NCBI GenBank assembly: GCA_023435745.1
Contig: JAEZMD010000017.1
Location: 173,477-237,476 of the forward strand
Direction of reading: 5' to 3'
Length of the DNA: 64,000 nt
From: Bacillota bacterium
GTDB lineage: Bacteria > Bacillota > Clostridia > Acetivibrionales > DTU013
Position numbers and translations under genes: made by a program. A model generated the notes under the pieces. It was not told where the DNA came from. It saw nothing but the letters and a program-made list of their open reading frames with translations, and did not search any database. Positions 8,069 to 17,123 of the stretch are shown in pieces (positions within the stretch are counted from its first letter, which is position 1; every line of letters starts with the position of its first letter).

Positions 8069-9019
8069 TTGAAAAACATACTGGTACTGCTCCCAGTGAA
8101 GGAAGAACATAAGAAACTGCTGGAGGAGAAGGCTCCCTCAGCAAATTTTGTGTATGCGAAGCCGGGTACAGTTGATGAGAATACTGTGAGAAATTCAAAT
8201 ATTATTTTCGGTTCCCCTCCGGCTGAGTACATAAAGGACTCAAGGAACCTGGAATGGCTGCAGCTTCAAAGTGCGGGGGTGAACAAATATGTTGAGAAGG
8301 GTGCGCTTCCGGAAGGCGTTGTGCTGACCAACGCGTCGGGTGCATACGGTCTGGCCATATCTGAGTACATGCTTGGCGTTTTATTGGAGATGTTAAAAAA
8401 TCTTCACATATACCGCGATAAACAGATGCAGGCAGATTGGTCCTATGCGGGCAGGGTTCAGGCCATCTACCGCTCCACAGCCCTTGTGGCCGGTTTAGGA
8501 GATATCGGGGGCGAGTTTGCCCACAGGCTGAATTTACTGGGTGCGTATACCATAGGTATCAGACGGAAGGATACAAATAAACCCGAGTATTTGGATGAGC
8601 TTTACCTAATGGATAAATTTGAGGAAATCCTGCCCCGCGCGGATATTGTTGCCTTGAGTTTACCTGAGACCAGTCTCACCAATAGGATAATCAATGCCGA
8701 TACCCTGAAACTTATGAAGAAAAATGCCTTATTGATTAATGTAGGACGTGGAACCGCTATAGACACGGAAGCTTTATGTGATGCGCTCGAGAGCGGGCAG
8801 ATCGCAGGCGCCGCACTGGATGTGACGGAGCCCGAGCCGCTGCCGGCGGATCACCGGCTATGGAAAATAAAAAATGCCGTCATTACGCCCCATGTAGCAG
8901 GAGGCTTCAGTATGCCTGAAACCTTCGAGAGGATCGTTCGAATCTGCGCGGACAATTTGGAGGCATATATGAACGGGAGAAGACTGTCAAACATTGTGGA
9001 TCTTTCCTCAGGCTACTAA
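8069..9019 (+). CDS. D-2-hydroxyacid dehydrogenase (NAD-dependent)
   Basis: A 316-residue member of the D-isomer-specific 2-hydroxyacid dehydrogenase family. The NAD-binding loop is VAGLGDIGGEFAHRL. The catalytic set follows the family: Arg in INVGRGTAIDTEAL, Glu in DVTEPEPLP and His in ITPHVAGG. It converts a 2-keto acid and its D-2-hydroxy acid into each other in the cytoplasm; the exact substrate is not visible. The start is TTG at 8069 with GAGAGGTGA ahead. It is followed 18 bases later by glpP and could share a transcript. Confidence 0.85.
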   Translation: MKNILVLLPVKEEHKKLLEEKAPSANFVYAKPGTVDENTVRNSNIIFGSPPAEYIKDSRNLEWLQLQSAGVNKYVEKGALPEGVVLTNASGAYGLAISEYMLGVLLEMLKNLHIYRDKQMQADWSYAGRVQAIYRSTALVAGLGDIGGEFAHRLNLLGAYTIGIRRKDTNKPEYLDELYLMDKFEEILPRADIVALSLPETSLTNRIINADTLKLMKKNALLINVGRGTAIDTEALCDALESGQIAGAALDVTEPEPLPADHRLWKIKNAVITPHVAGGFSMPETFERIVRICADNLEAYMNGRRLSNIVDLSSGY

Positions 9020-9037
9020 ACGAGTGCAGGAGTAAAT

Positions 9038-9604
9038 ATGATTACACAAATACTTGAGAGCATTCAAAGTAACCCCATCATTGCTGCCGTAAGAAAAGAA
9101 CAGGATATTGAAGAGGCTGCTCGAAGTAAAGCATCTACTATTTTTATACTAAATGCCGATATCTTCAATATCAGATATATGGTGGACCACGTAAAGGACA
9201 ATGGGAAAAACGCTTTTATTCACATTGATTTCCTTGAGGGTATAGGAAAAGACAATAGAGCCATTGACTATATTGCCGAAGTAATAAAGCCGGATGGCAT
9301 TATCAGTACCAAGAGCCATAGCATAAAATATGCTAAGGAGAAAGGTATGTTTACTATTCAGCGTTTTTTCCTTATTGATAGTTTATCCTATGAAACTACC
9401 ATTAAAACTGTGCAGTCGATTCAACCGGATCTTGTGGAGATTATGCCGGCTGTTATGTCAAGAGTAATAGGGAAAATATGCAGGGAACTTTCAATACCTG
9501 TTATTGCAGGGGGATTGATCGAAACCAAGAAGGACATTATAGAGATTTTACATTCAGGAGCTATTGGGGCATCTACTGGGAAAAAGGCACTATGGGACTT
9601 GTAA
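9038..9604 (+). CDS. glpP: Glycerol-3-phosphate-responsive antiterminator GlpP
   Basis: A 188-residue GlpP-family protein, a TIM-barrel-like RNA-binding antiterminator. Recognisable family stretches are NPIIAAVRKEQDIEEAARS at the N-terminus, HIDFLEGIGKD, DGIISTKS, and the C-terminal PVIAGGLIETKKDI with GAIGASTGKKALW. In Bacillus, GlpP with glycerol-3-phosphate stabilises leader RNA so that a terminator upstream of glpD is overridden. Here a long stem-loop with a T-run lies just downstream (9668-9711), ahead of the glycerol-3-phosphate oxidoreductase genes, which is the expected arrangement. Confidence 0.9.
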   Translation: MITQILESIQSNPIIAAVRKEQDIEEAARSKASTIFILNADIFNIRYMVDHVKDNGKNAFIHIDFLEGIGKDNRAIDYIAEVIKPDGIISTKSHSIKYAKEKGMFTIQRFFLIDSLSYETTIKTVQSIQPDLVEIMPAVMSRVIGKICRELSIPVIAGGLIETKKDIIEILHSGAIGASTGKKALWDL

Positions 9605-9667
9605 GAGAAAGCATTTCGTGATATATTTATATTAATAGAAAAAATGTGCGGAGAATTGGAGTCACAT

Positions 9668-9711
9668 TTAAACAACGGCTTTTTGGCCTTTGTTTAAGAG
9701 TGGCTTTTTTT
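9668..9711 (+). promoter_or_regulatory. GlpP-type leader stem-loop and terminator
   Basis: TTAAACAA (9668-9675) pairs with TTGTTTAA (9690-9697), and GGC (9677-9679) pairs with GCC (9686-9688) inside it, with one C/T mismatch. This gives a stem of about 12 pairs around a T-rich loop. A run of seven T follows at 9705-9711. It sits between glpP and the G3P oxidoreductase gene, where B. subtilis glp leaders carry the GlpP target. Function is inferred from position and from glpP next door. Confidence 0.65.
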
Positions 9712-9775
9712 ATGATTTATAGAGAATCTTGGTAGGCTTTAGACCTATATATGTGTGTGAAACGGGGGAAAATAT

Positions 9776-11224
9776 GTGGTTTATGATGTAGCAATCATTG
9801 GAGCCGGAGTGATTGGAACGTTAACAGCCAGAGAACTATCGCGTTACGAACTGAAGGTTTGTATTCTGGAAAGCGAGCCGGATGTAGCAATGGGAGCCAG
9901 CAAAGCAAACAGCGCAATCGTACATGCGGGCTATGACGCATTGCCCGGAACTCTAAAGGCACTGTTTAATGTCAAAGGCAACAGCTTATTTGAAAAGATT
10001 TCTAAAGAATTGGATGTCCCCTTTAAAAGGATTGGATCCTTGGTATTGGCTTTTACTGAGGAGGACATGAAGATCATTTCAAAGCTTTACCAAAGAGGCG
10101 AAGATAATGGAGTGCCAGGTTTTAGGATATTAACTTCCAAAGATGAAGTTGCAAGGATAGAGCCTAACGTTTCACCAGAGGTAATTGGAGCGCTTTACGC
10201 ACCTTCCGCAGGCATTACATGTCCTTATGAATTGGTATATGGAGCAGTAGAAAATGCCATTGAAAATGATACAGTGCTAATGCTGGAGACAAAAGTAAAT
10301 GATATAAAGTATGAAGCGAATGTATTTACTCTTAAAACAAACCGGGAACCTATCCTTAGCAGATTTGTGATTAATGCTTCAGGGGTATACTCTGATCAGG
10401 TTTCGGAAATGGTGGGTGATAAGCACTTCTTTATAAGACCTAGGAAAGGCGAATATTTGATCCTTGATAAAAGCCAAGGCCGGCAAGTGAGCACTGTAGT
10501 ATTTCAAACACCGTCCGATAAGGGTAAAGGTATACTTGTAACGCCCACTGTTGACGGAAATCTTCTTATCGGACCAAATTCTGAAGATACTGATGACAGG
10601 GAGGACGTTTCTACTACTGCTCAGGGTATGGATGACGTAATTCGCGGTGCTCTGAGATCTATACCAGGTGTTAATGTTAAACAAGTGATTACTTCATTTG
10701 CCGGCTTAAGGGCAACCCCGTCATCACATGATTTTATTATTTCACCATCGTTAACCAATAAGAGATTCATAAACGCCGCAGGTATAGAATCGCCGGGCTT
10801 AACTGCCGCACCGGCAATAGCTGAATACATTGCAGAATTGTTAAAAAGCGCAGGCCTGGAATTAGTGCCTAAGAAGGATTTTAAAGCGGAACGGCAATCC
10901 ATTAAAAGGTTTTCTGAAGCATCGGATGAAGAAAAAGCTGAAATGATTTGTAAAAACCGACTTTACGGAAAGATAGTCTGTCGTTGTGAGACAGTCACAG
11001 AAGCGGAAATCGTGGACTCGATACACCGGCCGGCCGGTGCAAGGAGTGTAGATGCTGTTAAGCGAAGAACGCGGGCAGGTATGGGTCGTTGCCAGGGAGG
11101 ATTTTGCACGCCGCGGATTGTCGAAATTATTTCGCATGAGTTGGACATTCCAATACAGTACGTAAAGAAAAAAGAAGGTACATCAGTGTTGCTTACAGGC
11201 AAAACAAAGGGGGTGCTTTCATGA
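9776..11224 (+). CDS. glpA: FAD-dependent glycerol-3-phosphate dehydrogenase-like oxidoreductase with BFD-like [2Fe-2S] domain
   Basis: A 482-residue protein of the GlpA/DAO family. The N-terminal FAD fold is YDVAIIGAGVIGTLTAREL, and the oxidase core includes FINAAGIESPGLTAAPAIAEY. The C-terminal BFD-like [2Fe-2S] domain (about 400-465) has the cysteine pattern CRCETVTEAEI with RCQGGFC. Such proteins oxidise glycerol-3-phosphate to dihydroxyacetone phosphate anaerobically. The start is GTG at 9776 with GGGGG upstream. ATGA overlaps with the next gene and a preceding GlpP leader mark it as the first structural gene of the operon. The symbol is by analogy, since the family also contains other amine and hydroxyacid oxidases. 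Confidence 0.8.
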   Translation: MVYDVAIIGAGVIGTLTARELSRYELKVCILESEPDVAMGASKANSAIVHAGYDALPGTLKALFNVKGNSLFEKISKELDVPFKRIGSLVLAFTEEDMKIISKLYQRGEDNGVPGFRILTSKDEVARIEPNVSPEVIGALYAPSAGITCPYELVYGAVENAIENDTVLMLETKVNDIKYEANVFTLKTNREPILSRFVINASGVYSDQVSEMVGDKHFFIRPRKGEYLILDKSQGRQVSTVVFQTPSDKGKGILVTPTVDGNLLIGPNSEDTDDREDVSTTAQGMDDVIRGALRSIPGVNVKQVITSFAGLRATPSSHDFIISPSLTNKRFINAAGIESPGLTAAPAIAEYIAELLKSAGLELVPKKDFKAERQSIKRFSEASDEEKAEMICKNRLYGKIVCRCETVTEAEIVDSIHRPAGARSVDAVKRRTRAGMGRCQGGFCTPRIVEIISHELDIPIQYVKKKEGTSVLLTGKTKGVLS

Positions 11225-12483
11225 GAAGGGCCGACATTGTTATAATAGGCGGAGGACCGGCTGGTATGGCTGCTGCTGCTGAGGCCTTCAAATGCGGCAT
11301 TAAAGATATAGTTATATTGGAGCGTGATCGGGCTCTTGGAGGAATATTGCCACAGTGCATCCATAACGGTTTTGGTCTGCACCTTTTTGGAGAGGAATTG
11401 ACAGGACCGGAGTATGCAGGGAAGTTTATCGATAAGATACTGGAAATGGGTATTGAATATAAATTAAATACGATGGTGCTGGATATTACCCGGGACAGGG
11501 TTATAACGGCAGTAAACAGTGAGGATGGGCTGCTGAAGATAAAGGCGGGAGCTGTTATTTTATCAATGGGATGCAGGGAAAGAACTCGCGGGGCGCTTAA
11601 TATTCCAGGGTCACGGCCGTCAGGGATATATACTGCCGGTACTGCCCAGCGGTTTGTTAACATAGAAGGATTTATGCCTGGGAAAAAGGTCGTTATACTG
11701 GGCTCAGGGGATATTGGCTTAATTATGGCACGCAGAATGACTCTGGAAGGTGCGGAGGTTAAGATGGTTTGTGAGATCATGCCGTATTCGGGAGGGCTAA
11801 ACAGGAATATTGTTCAGTGTCTGGAGGATTTCAGCATACCTTTGCGGCTGAGCCATACAGTGGTTAATATCCATGGAAATGAGAGGCTCGAGGGGGTAAC
11901 CATAGCGAAGGTTGATGAGCATGGCAAACCCATTGATGAAACCTTTGAGTATGTAGAGTGTGATACTCTGCTGTTATCTGTAGGTCTGATACCTGAAAAC
12001 GAGATTACAAAAGCGGCTTTAATAGAAATGGATACTGCCACATCAGGGCCTGTTGTGAATGAATCTGCAGAAACTTCACAGGAAGGTATATTTGCCTGCG
12101 GAAATGTTGTATATGTGCATGATCTTGTTGATTATGTTACATTGGAAGGCTACAGAGCAGGCAGGAGCGCTGCGGAATACCTGTCAAAAAGAATCGGGGA
12201 CGACTCTGCGGGAATGCTGCAAATACAGGCTGGAAACGGTGTGCGGTTCGTTATCCCGCAATTTGTACGGAAGAGTTCAGAAGAGGATGTTAAACTGTTT
12301 TTCAGGGTAACAGGAGTTTTCCGAAACATCCAACTGGAAGCAAGAATAGATGATAAAGTTATTTGCTCTGTTAGAAAGAAAATAGCAGTGCCTGGAGAAA
12401 TGGAAAGTATATGCCTTTCTAAAAAAGTGATCTCAGATATAAAGCCTGGAAAAGTTGAAATCAGTGTAAAATCCTGTGAATGA
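11221..12483 (+). CDS. FAD/NAD(P)-dependent oxidoreductase, partner of the G3P dehydrogenase
   Basis: A 420-residue pyridine-nucleotide-disulfide-reductase-like flavoprotein with two dinucleotide folds: IVIIGGGPAGMAAAAEA at the N-terminus and KKVVILGSGDIGLIMARR at about 160. GIFACGNVVYVHDLVDYV is the FAD-closing motif. It overlaps the upstream gene by 4 bases (ATGA) and the downstream gene likewise, so the three are translationally coupled. In clostridia this trio is the common layout, with this subunit probably passing electrons between the GlpA-like subunit and NAD or ferredoxin. The assignment of partner role is inference. Confidence 0.8.
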   Translation: MRRADIVIIGGGPAGMAAAAEAFKCGIKDIVILERDRALGGILPQCIHNGFGLHLFGEELTGPEYAGKFIDKILEMGIEYKLNTMVLDITRDRVITAVNSEDGLLKIKAGAVILSMGCRERTRGALNIPGSRPSGIYTAGTAQRFVNIEGFMPGKKVVILGSGDIGLIMARRMTLEGAEVKMVCEIMPYSGGLNRNIVQCLEDFSIPLRLSHTVVNIHGNERLEGVTIAKVDEHGKPIDETFEYVECDTLLLSVGLIPENEITKAALIEMDTATSGPVVNESAETSQEGIFACGNVVYVHDLVDYVTLEGYRAGRSAAEYLSKRIGDDSAGMLQIQAGNGVRFVIPQFVRKSSEEDVKLFFRVTGVFRNIQLEARIDDKVICSVRKKIAVPGEMESICLSKKVISDIKPGKVEISVKSCE

Positions 12484-12863
12484 AAGGAGGTACCTGTATG
12501 GAAGTAAGTAGAGATTTTACATGTATTGTATGTCCGCTTGGATGTAGAATATCTGTTTTGATTGAGAATGACGGCAATATTACTCAGGTAAAAGGAAACG
12601 GCTGTAAGAGGGGAGCTTCCTACGCAGAATCAGAATGTGTAAACCCTTTAAGAACGCTCACTTCTACTGCAAGAGTTATAGGTAGTCAATTTCCACTAAT
12701 ACCGGTAAAGTCGGACAGGCCTATTTCAAAGGCATTGGTCAGGGATTGCATGAAAGAAATTAACCAAATAAGAGTTCATCCACCAATAAACGCAGGAGAT
12801 GTATTAGTGAAAAATATTTTAAATACCGGCGCTGACATAGTAGCAACAGGAAGCGTGCGATAA
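12480..12863 (+). CDS. DUF1667 domain protein, small subunit of the G3P oxidoreductase operon
   Basis: A 127-residue protein of the DUF1667 family. The N-terminus reads FTCIVCPLGCRISVLIE, a CxxCxxxC arrangement, followed by VKGNGCKRGASYAESE with a fourth cysteine. These probably bind a cluster or metal. PVKSDRPISKALVRDCMKEI in the middle is the family core. It is the third gene of the overlapping trio that begins at 9776, has a strong AAAGGAGG site, and ends in front of an inverted-repeat hairpin. The family's biochemical role is not established. Confidence 0.8.
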   Translation: MKGGTCMEVSRDFTCIVCPLGCRISVLIENDGNITQVKGNGCKRGASYAESECVNPLRTLTSTARVIGSQFPLIPVKSDRPISKALVRDCMKEINQIRVHPPINAGDVLVKNILNTGADIVATGSVR

Positions 12864-12871
12864 GGCCGGCT

Positions 12872-12893
12872 TGAGCAGGTTTGAACCTGCTCA
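12872..12893. terminator. Inverted repeat between convergent genes, possible bidirectional terminator
   Basis: GAGCAGGTT (12873-12881) and AACCTGCTC (12884-12892) pair perfectly, with one more pair outside. The hairpin lies 9 bases after the DUF1667 gene and includes the stop codon of the convergent AIM24-like gene. No long T-run follows on either strand, so termination would be weak or Rho-assisted. Confidence 0.5.
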
Positions 12894-13850
12894 GCTGTTT
12901 CCTCCGAAAAAGCTTCCTATACCGATGTTGCCAAGAATGCTCCCTTCCTCGCGGTTCTTACCTTTACCGGCTGAGAAGATTCTGTCGGCAAGACGTGAGA
13001 AGGGCAGAGACTGGAGCCATATGGTTCCGGGCCCTGTCAGGGTCGCTAAAGCCAGACCTTCTCCGCCGAACAATGCAGTTTTAATATTACCTGCAAATCT
13101 AATATCGTAATTGATATTTCCCGTCATGGCGACAAGACAGCCTGTATCAAGCATCAGCGTCTCACCCGGCTGAAGCTCCTTTTTAATGATCGTGCCGCCT
13201 GCATGCATGAATGCAAGACCGTCCCCCTCCAGCTTCTGCATGATGAAGCCTTCTCCTCCGAAAAGACCTGCGCCGATTTTTTTCTGGAAGGCGATTCCTA
13301 TGGAAATACCTTTTGCCGCACAGAGGAAGGAATCCCTCTGGCAGATCAGTAATCCGCCGTAATCCCCCAGGTCGAAGGGCACCACTGTTCCCGGATAGGG
13401 TGCTGCAAATGAGACACAGCGCTTAATACCTGCGGTATTGGTGAAGGAGGTCATGAACAGGCTCTCTCCGGTAAGTACACGCTTGCCTGCGGAAAAAAGC
13501 TTACCCATCAGATCATTGGACTCTTTCCCGGATCCATCACCAAAAATGGTATCCATGTGGATTGCACTGTCCATGTACATCATGGCTCCAGCTTCCGCGA
13601 TGATCGTTTCGCCGGGATCCAGCATTATTTCTACAAATTGGATATCTTCGCCGTGGATCTTGAACTCGACCTCATGCGCCTTGCGCATTCTGTTACCTGT
13701 CGCTGCCGACACTGCGTAGCCGGTGTTGCCTGTCTGTGGGGCGGGCATTGCAACTGCCGGACTTGAAGCTAAACCTTCAAGCTTGGTACCGCAGCTTTTG
13801 CAAAATTTCTGCCCCTGTACATACGGACTTTGACAATTTGGGCAATTCAT
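12891..13850 (-). CDS. AIM24/TIGR00266 family protein with N-terminal zinc ribbon
   Basis: A 319-residue protein. The first 22 residues form a zinc ribbon (MNCPNCQSPYVQGQKFCKSC; CxxC and CxxC pairs), followed by an alanine/proline-rich linker. From about residue 55 comes the AIM24 beta-barrel, with repeated Gly-rich strands such as LDPGETIIAEAGAMMYMD, KKIGAGLFGGEGFIMQKLEG and ALFGGEGLALATLTGPG. The family is widespread but biochemically uncharacterised in bacteria. It converges with the glp operon and stands alone. A GAGGAGG-type site precedes the ATG. Confidence 0.85.
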   Translation of the reverse strand: MNCPNCQSPYVQGQKFCKSCGTKLEGLASSPAVAMPAPQTGNTGYAVSAATGNRMRKAHEVEFKIHGEDIQFVEIMLDPGETIIAEAGAMMYMDSAIHMDTIFGDGSGKESNDLMGKLFSAGKRVLTGESLFMTSFTNTAGIKRCVSFAAPYPGTVVPFDLGDYGGLLICQRDSFLCAAKGISIGIAFQKKIGAGLFGGEGFIMQKLEGDGLAFMHAGGTIIKKELQPGETLMLDTGCLVAMTGNINYDIRFAGNIKTALFGGEGLALATLTGPGTIWLQSLPFSRLADRIFSAGKGKNREEGSILGNIGIGSFFGGNS

Positions 13851-14068
13851 TATACGACCTCCTCTGATATCAATAAGAATAATACTGCCAGGAAAACCAA
13901 CTATTCACTATTTATATTACAATGTTTTGAGAGAAACCACAATGCTGAGTTCATATCATTAAATCCTGATTTTTATGATATTTATTATACTTTTAGTGCA
14001 AAATGAATGGCAGGTATATCATAAAACATGGAAGTCAGGATACTATACCGTATGGGGTGTTGTTTTTT

Positions 14069-15055
14069 ATGTATTTGCTAAAAAAGCTGTTTGATCCGGC
14101 AATCTATCAGGGCAAAAGTAAAAAGAAGAACTACTTTGAAGGCTGGTATTACAAATTGATCAGCAAAGAGCAGCGGCATGCGCTAGCTGTGATTCCGGGG
14201 GTTTCCTTCGGGAAGAGGGCGGAAGACCGACATGCCTTCATACAGGTGCTGGATGCAGGCAGCAAGGTGAGCTATATACGGTATGAGCTGTCGGACTTTA
14301 GTTATAGCTCGGATCAATTCGGCATAACAATAGGTGGCAATTATTTCTCGGACAGGGAAATGCGGCTCGATATCAACAATGATCGCTATAAAATGACGGG
14401 AAGGCTCACATTTCATAAAATTGTCGCCTTCCCCAAGTCATTGAAGCGGCCCGGGATCATGGGTCCATATACCTTTGTTCCACTTATGGAATGTAATCAC
14501 GGCATCATCAATATCCATCATGAGATCTCAGGCCGACTGAGTATTCTCGGCAATACGGCGGATTTCAGCGGAGGATATGGGTATATCGAAAAGGACTGGG
14601 GCAGATCGTTTCCTGAAACCTGGATCTGGCTTCAGTCGAATCACTTTGGAGCGGATGATATTACAGTAATGTTTTCAGCGGCAAAAATCCCATGGATGGG
14701 ACGATCCTTTCCCGGATTTATTTCCTTTATCCGGATAAAAGGCAGGATCCTTCTTTTTGCAACTTATACCGGGGCTAAAATCATAGATCTGACATATCGG
14801 GACGATCAGCTTGAGATCGTTCTTGAAGATTGGCGGTACAGAATGGAAATCAGAGCGAAGCATTCTGAAGGCGAGATATTGAAGGCGCCAAAAAACGGGT
14901 TGATGGATCATGAAATACTGGAGAGTATTAGCGCAGTTGTCCATGTCACACTTTCAGACAAAAAAGGACTTGTTGTATATAATGGTAGCGGTACTCACGC
15001 AGGATTGGAAATAGCAAATGATATGATATTTTCTCTATTTAGCAACACTCCTTGA
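14069..15055 (+). CDS. Tocopherol cyclase-like protein
   Basis: A protein of about 328 residues, related to the tocopherol cyclase family. It opens with FDPAIYQGKSKKKNYFEGWY, the bacterial hallmark, then HAFIQVLD and GGYGYIEKDWGRSFPETWIW in the core. Members in clostridia have no known tocopherol substrate, so only the lipocalin-like fold can be inferred. A longer reading from ATG 14003 is open, but ATG 14069 has a GGGGTG site and begins right at the conserved region, so I prefer it. It is followed by a GC-rich hairpin. Confidence 0.75.
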   Translation: MYLLKKLFDPAIYQGKSKKKNYFEGWYYKLISKEQRHALAVIPGVSFGKRAEDRHAFIQVLDAGSKVSYIRYELSDFSYSSDQFGITIGGNYFSDREMRLDINNDRYKMTGRLTFHKIVAFPKSLKRPGIMGPYTFVPLMECNHGIINIHHEISGRLSILGNTADFSGGYGYIEKDWGRSFPETWIWLQSNHFGADDITVMFSAAKIPWMGRSFPGFISFIRIKGRILLFATYTGAKIIDLTYRDDQLEIVLEDWRYRMEIRAKHSEGEILKAPKNGLMDHEILESISAVVHVTLSDKKGLVVYNGSGTHAGLEIANDMIFSLFSNTP

Positions 15056-15071
15056 TCAGGCTGCGGCAGGG

Positions 15072-15096
15072 GCAGGGGGCGGATCAGGCCCCCTGT
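15072..15096 (+). terminator. GC-rich hairpin terminator
   Basis: CAGGGGGC (15073-15080) and GCCCCCTG (15088-15095) pair perfectly around a 7-base loop, 17 bases after the tocopherol cyclase-like gene and just before the end of the convergent ABC permease gene. Only a short T-rich tail (TGTTTATG) follows. Confidence 0.55.
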
Positions 15097-15098
15097 GT

Positions 15099-17123
15099 TT
15101 ATGCTTTTCCTTTAAGTATAATTTGCCTGCTGCTGAAATATGTTGCCAGGAAATAAGAACCATATACCAGTGTTATCAGCAACGCAGTAATGACGATGTT
15201 TCTTATGGCGTCCAAATGAGCCATGCCGGCGATGATGTCGTTTGCCACCTTGATGCCGACGATTGAATGGATACACGCCAATGCCAGCGGAAGAATGAAG
15301 TAAATAGCGATTTGTTTGAACAGTGCCGAGTTAATGAGCTTCTCCTCGGCGCCGACATTTTGAAGGATTCTATACCTCGACCGGTTGTCGGCAGCCTCCG
15401 AGAGCTGCTGCAGAGCAAGTACGGCCGCGCTTGTGATGAGGAAGATGATCCCAAGATAGATCCCAATAAATGAAACAATTGCTTTTGAACCGCCTATGAC
15501 TGCTTTAACGCTTTGTGCAGTTGCACCCGTCAATAGAACTTCTTCTTTTTCTTCTGAATTTTTTTTCAGCAGTGTCGCGATATCTGCTTCCAGCTTTACC
15601 TGCATTGCCTTTCTATCACCCTTGCAATTGAAGGTCAATATGGTTTCTGCAATTTTATTGCCTTGGGTCAGTTGATCTTGAACGACCAGCGCAAGCATGA
15701 TATTGGAATTGGGATTGGTCATGATCCCGTTTGTCAGCAGCTCTGGAATGATTTCATAATTTTTTCCCGAGAGGGTGACAGGGTACTTTTCTTTTATAAA
15801 CTTCAGCAGCGCCTCCTTCAACTCGGGAGTAGCTTCTGCGTTGTCGGAGTAGACAGCCGCCTGGTTCTCCAGGAGGCTTATTTCATCAAGTCCCTGCTGC
15901 CTCATCAGCTCATTGTAATCCGATTGCCGTATCAGCAGCATAGGTGACTTGAGAATAAAAGTGCGCGTATTGTCAGGGATATCATCAACCACCTTCTCCA
16001 GTATCATCCCCTTTGTTAGCGTCTCTTCGCTGTCCCTGTACAGGTGATACTCTACAAACCCGTCGGTGTATTCATAAAGGTCAAAATCATATTTTTTAAA
16101 TACTTCTGCAATATTAACATCTCCAATTGATCTAAAGGAGGCGTCAAAGGGTATGTTTGACTTAAAGCCTTGATTCATGGCGTCGGTAGCGCCAAGAGCC
16201 GTGGACAGTATGCCGATTGTACAAAACAGCATCAGGCAGATAAATGACATGGAGATATGGGCGGTGTTTATTTTGGAATTGATCTGTCGCAGAATAAACA
16301 TATTAAGCCCTTTGTAGTAGTGCTTTTTGTTCGATTGCAGGAGCCTTAGGAAAAATCCCGAAAGTGAAGCAAAAAACAGGAAGGTGCCTATGGCGCCCAG
16401 CGTCATCTCAAATAAGAGCCTGTTGTCAAACGTCTGGATGCCGTTTTTTAGAACGAGCCCATAGGCAGCGCCCAGGAAGGCAATGGACAGTATGAATAGT
16501 GTTACTGTGAGCAACGGGCTTTTTATTCTTTGCCGTTCATTCTGCTTATCTGCATGGATCAGATCAATCAGTTTGTACCTTGAGATAGAGAGAGTGCTCA
16601 GCACCATGACGATCAGAAAAATCACGCCGAAATACAGAATTGTCTTAAGGAAAGCCATTGAAGAGAAGATGAAGCGGTAGCCGGTCATATCTGCTTCAAA
16701 CAGCTTTGCTGTAATAACTGAAAGTCCCTGAGACAGGAAGATACCCGCCAATAGTCCGGTTCCCAGGGAGATAATGCCGATTGTGAAGGTTTCCGCTACA
16801 AGGAGCCTTGCAACCCTCCCCTTCTTCATACCCAGTGTCATATAGATGCCCAGTTCCTTCTTTCTGCGCCGGATGAGAAAGTTGTTGGCGTACACGATCA
16901 AAAAGCCCAGAACAAAGGACACAAATACGGAGATATAACCGATGAGCATTGTGATGGTTTTCATCATCTGCACTGCCGATTCCGAGATGTGCATCATAGC
17001 CTTTTGTGCCTCGATGGAGTTAAATACATAAAAGATGCATACGCTGAAGGTGAGCGTTAAGAAATACAGTGTATAGTCTTTAAAGCTTCTTCTTACATTT
17101 TTCATGGATAGTTTAAAGAACAT
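15099..17123 (-). CDS. BceB-type ABC transporter permease (FtsX-like)
   Basis: A permease of about 674 residues with the BceB layout: one N-terminal membrane segment (DYTLYFLTLTFSVCIFYVF), a group of three with the sequence NNFLIRRRKKELGIYMTLGM, further segments, a large outer domain (about 320-540) and a last FtsX unit. BceAB systems pump or shield against peptide antibiotics such as bacitracin and also act as sensors for the paired kinase. I start it at the ATG at 17121-17123 (MFFKLSMKNVRR), not the longer frame that runs into the ATPase gene. It overlaps that gene by 11 bases. Confidence 0.88.
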   Translation of the reverse strand: MFFKLSMKNVRRSFKDYTLYFLTLTFSVCIFYVFNSIEAQKAMMHISESAVQMMKTITMLIGYISVFVSFVLGFLIVYANNFLIRRRKKELGIYMTLGMKKGRVARLLVAETFTIGIISLGTGLLAGIFLSQGLSVITAKLFEADMTGYRFIFSSMAFLKTILYFGVIFLIVMVLSTLSISRYKLIDLIHADKQNERQRIKSPLLTVTLFILSIAFLGAAYGLVLKNGIQTFDNRLLFEMTLGAIGTFLFFASLSGFFLRLLQSNKKHYYKGLNMFILRQINSKINTAHISMSFICLMLFCTIGILSTALGATDAMNQGFKSNIPFDASFRSIGDVNIAEVFKKYDFDLYEYTDGFVEYHLYRDSEETLTKGMILEKVVDDIPDNTRTFILKSPMLLIRQSDYNELMRQQGLDEISLLENQAAVYSDNAEATPELKEALLKFIKEKYPVTLSGKNYEIIPELLTNGIMTNPNSNIMLALVVQDQLTQGNKIAETILTFNCKGDRKAMQVKLEADIATLLKKNSEEKEEVLLTGATAQSVKAVIGGSKAIVSFIGIYLGIIFLITSAAVLALQQLSEAADNRSRYRILQNVGAEEKLINSALFKQIAIYFILPLALACIHSIVGIKVANDIIAGMAHLDAIRNIVITALLITLVYGSYFLATYFSSRQIILKGKA

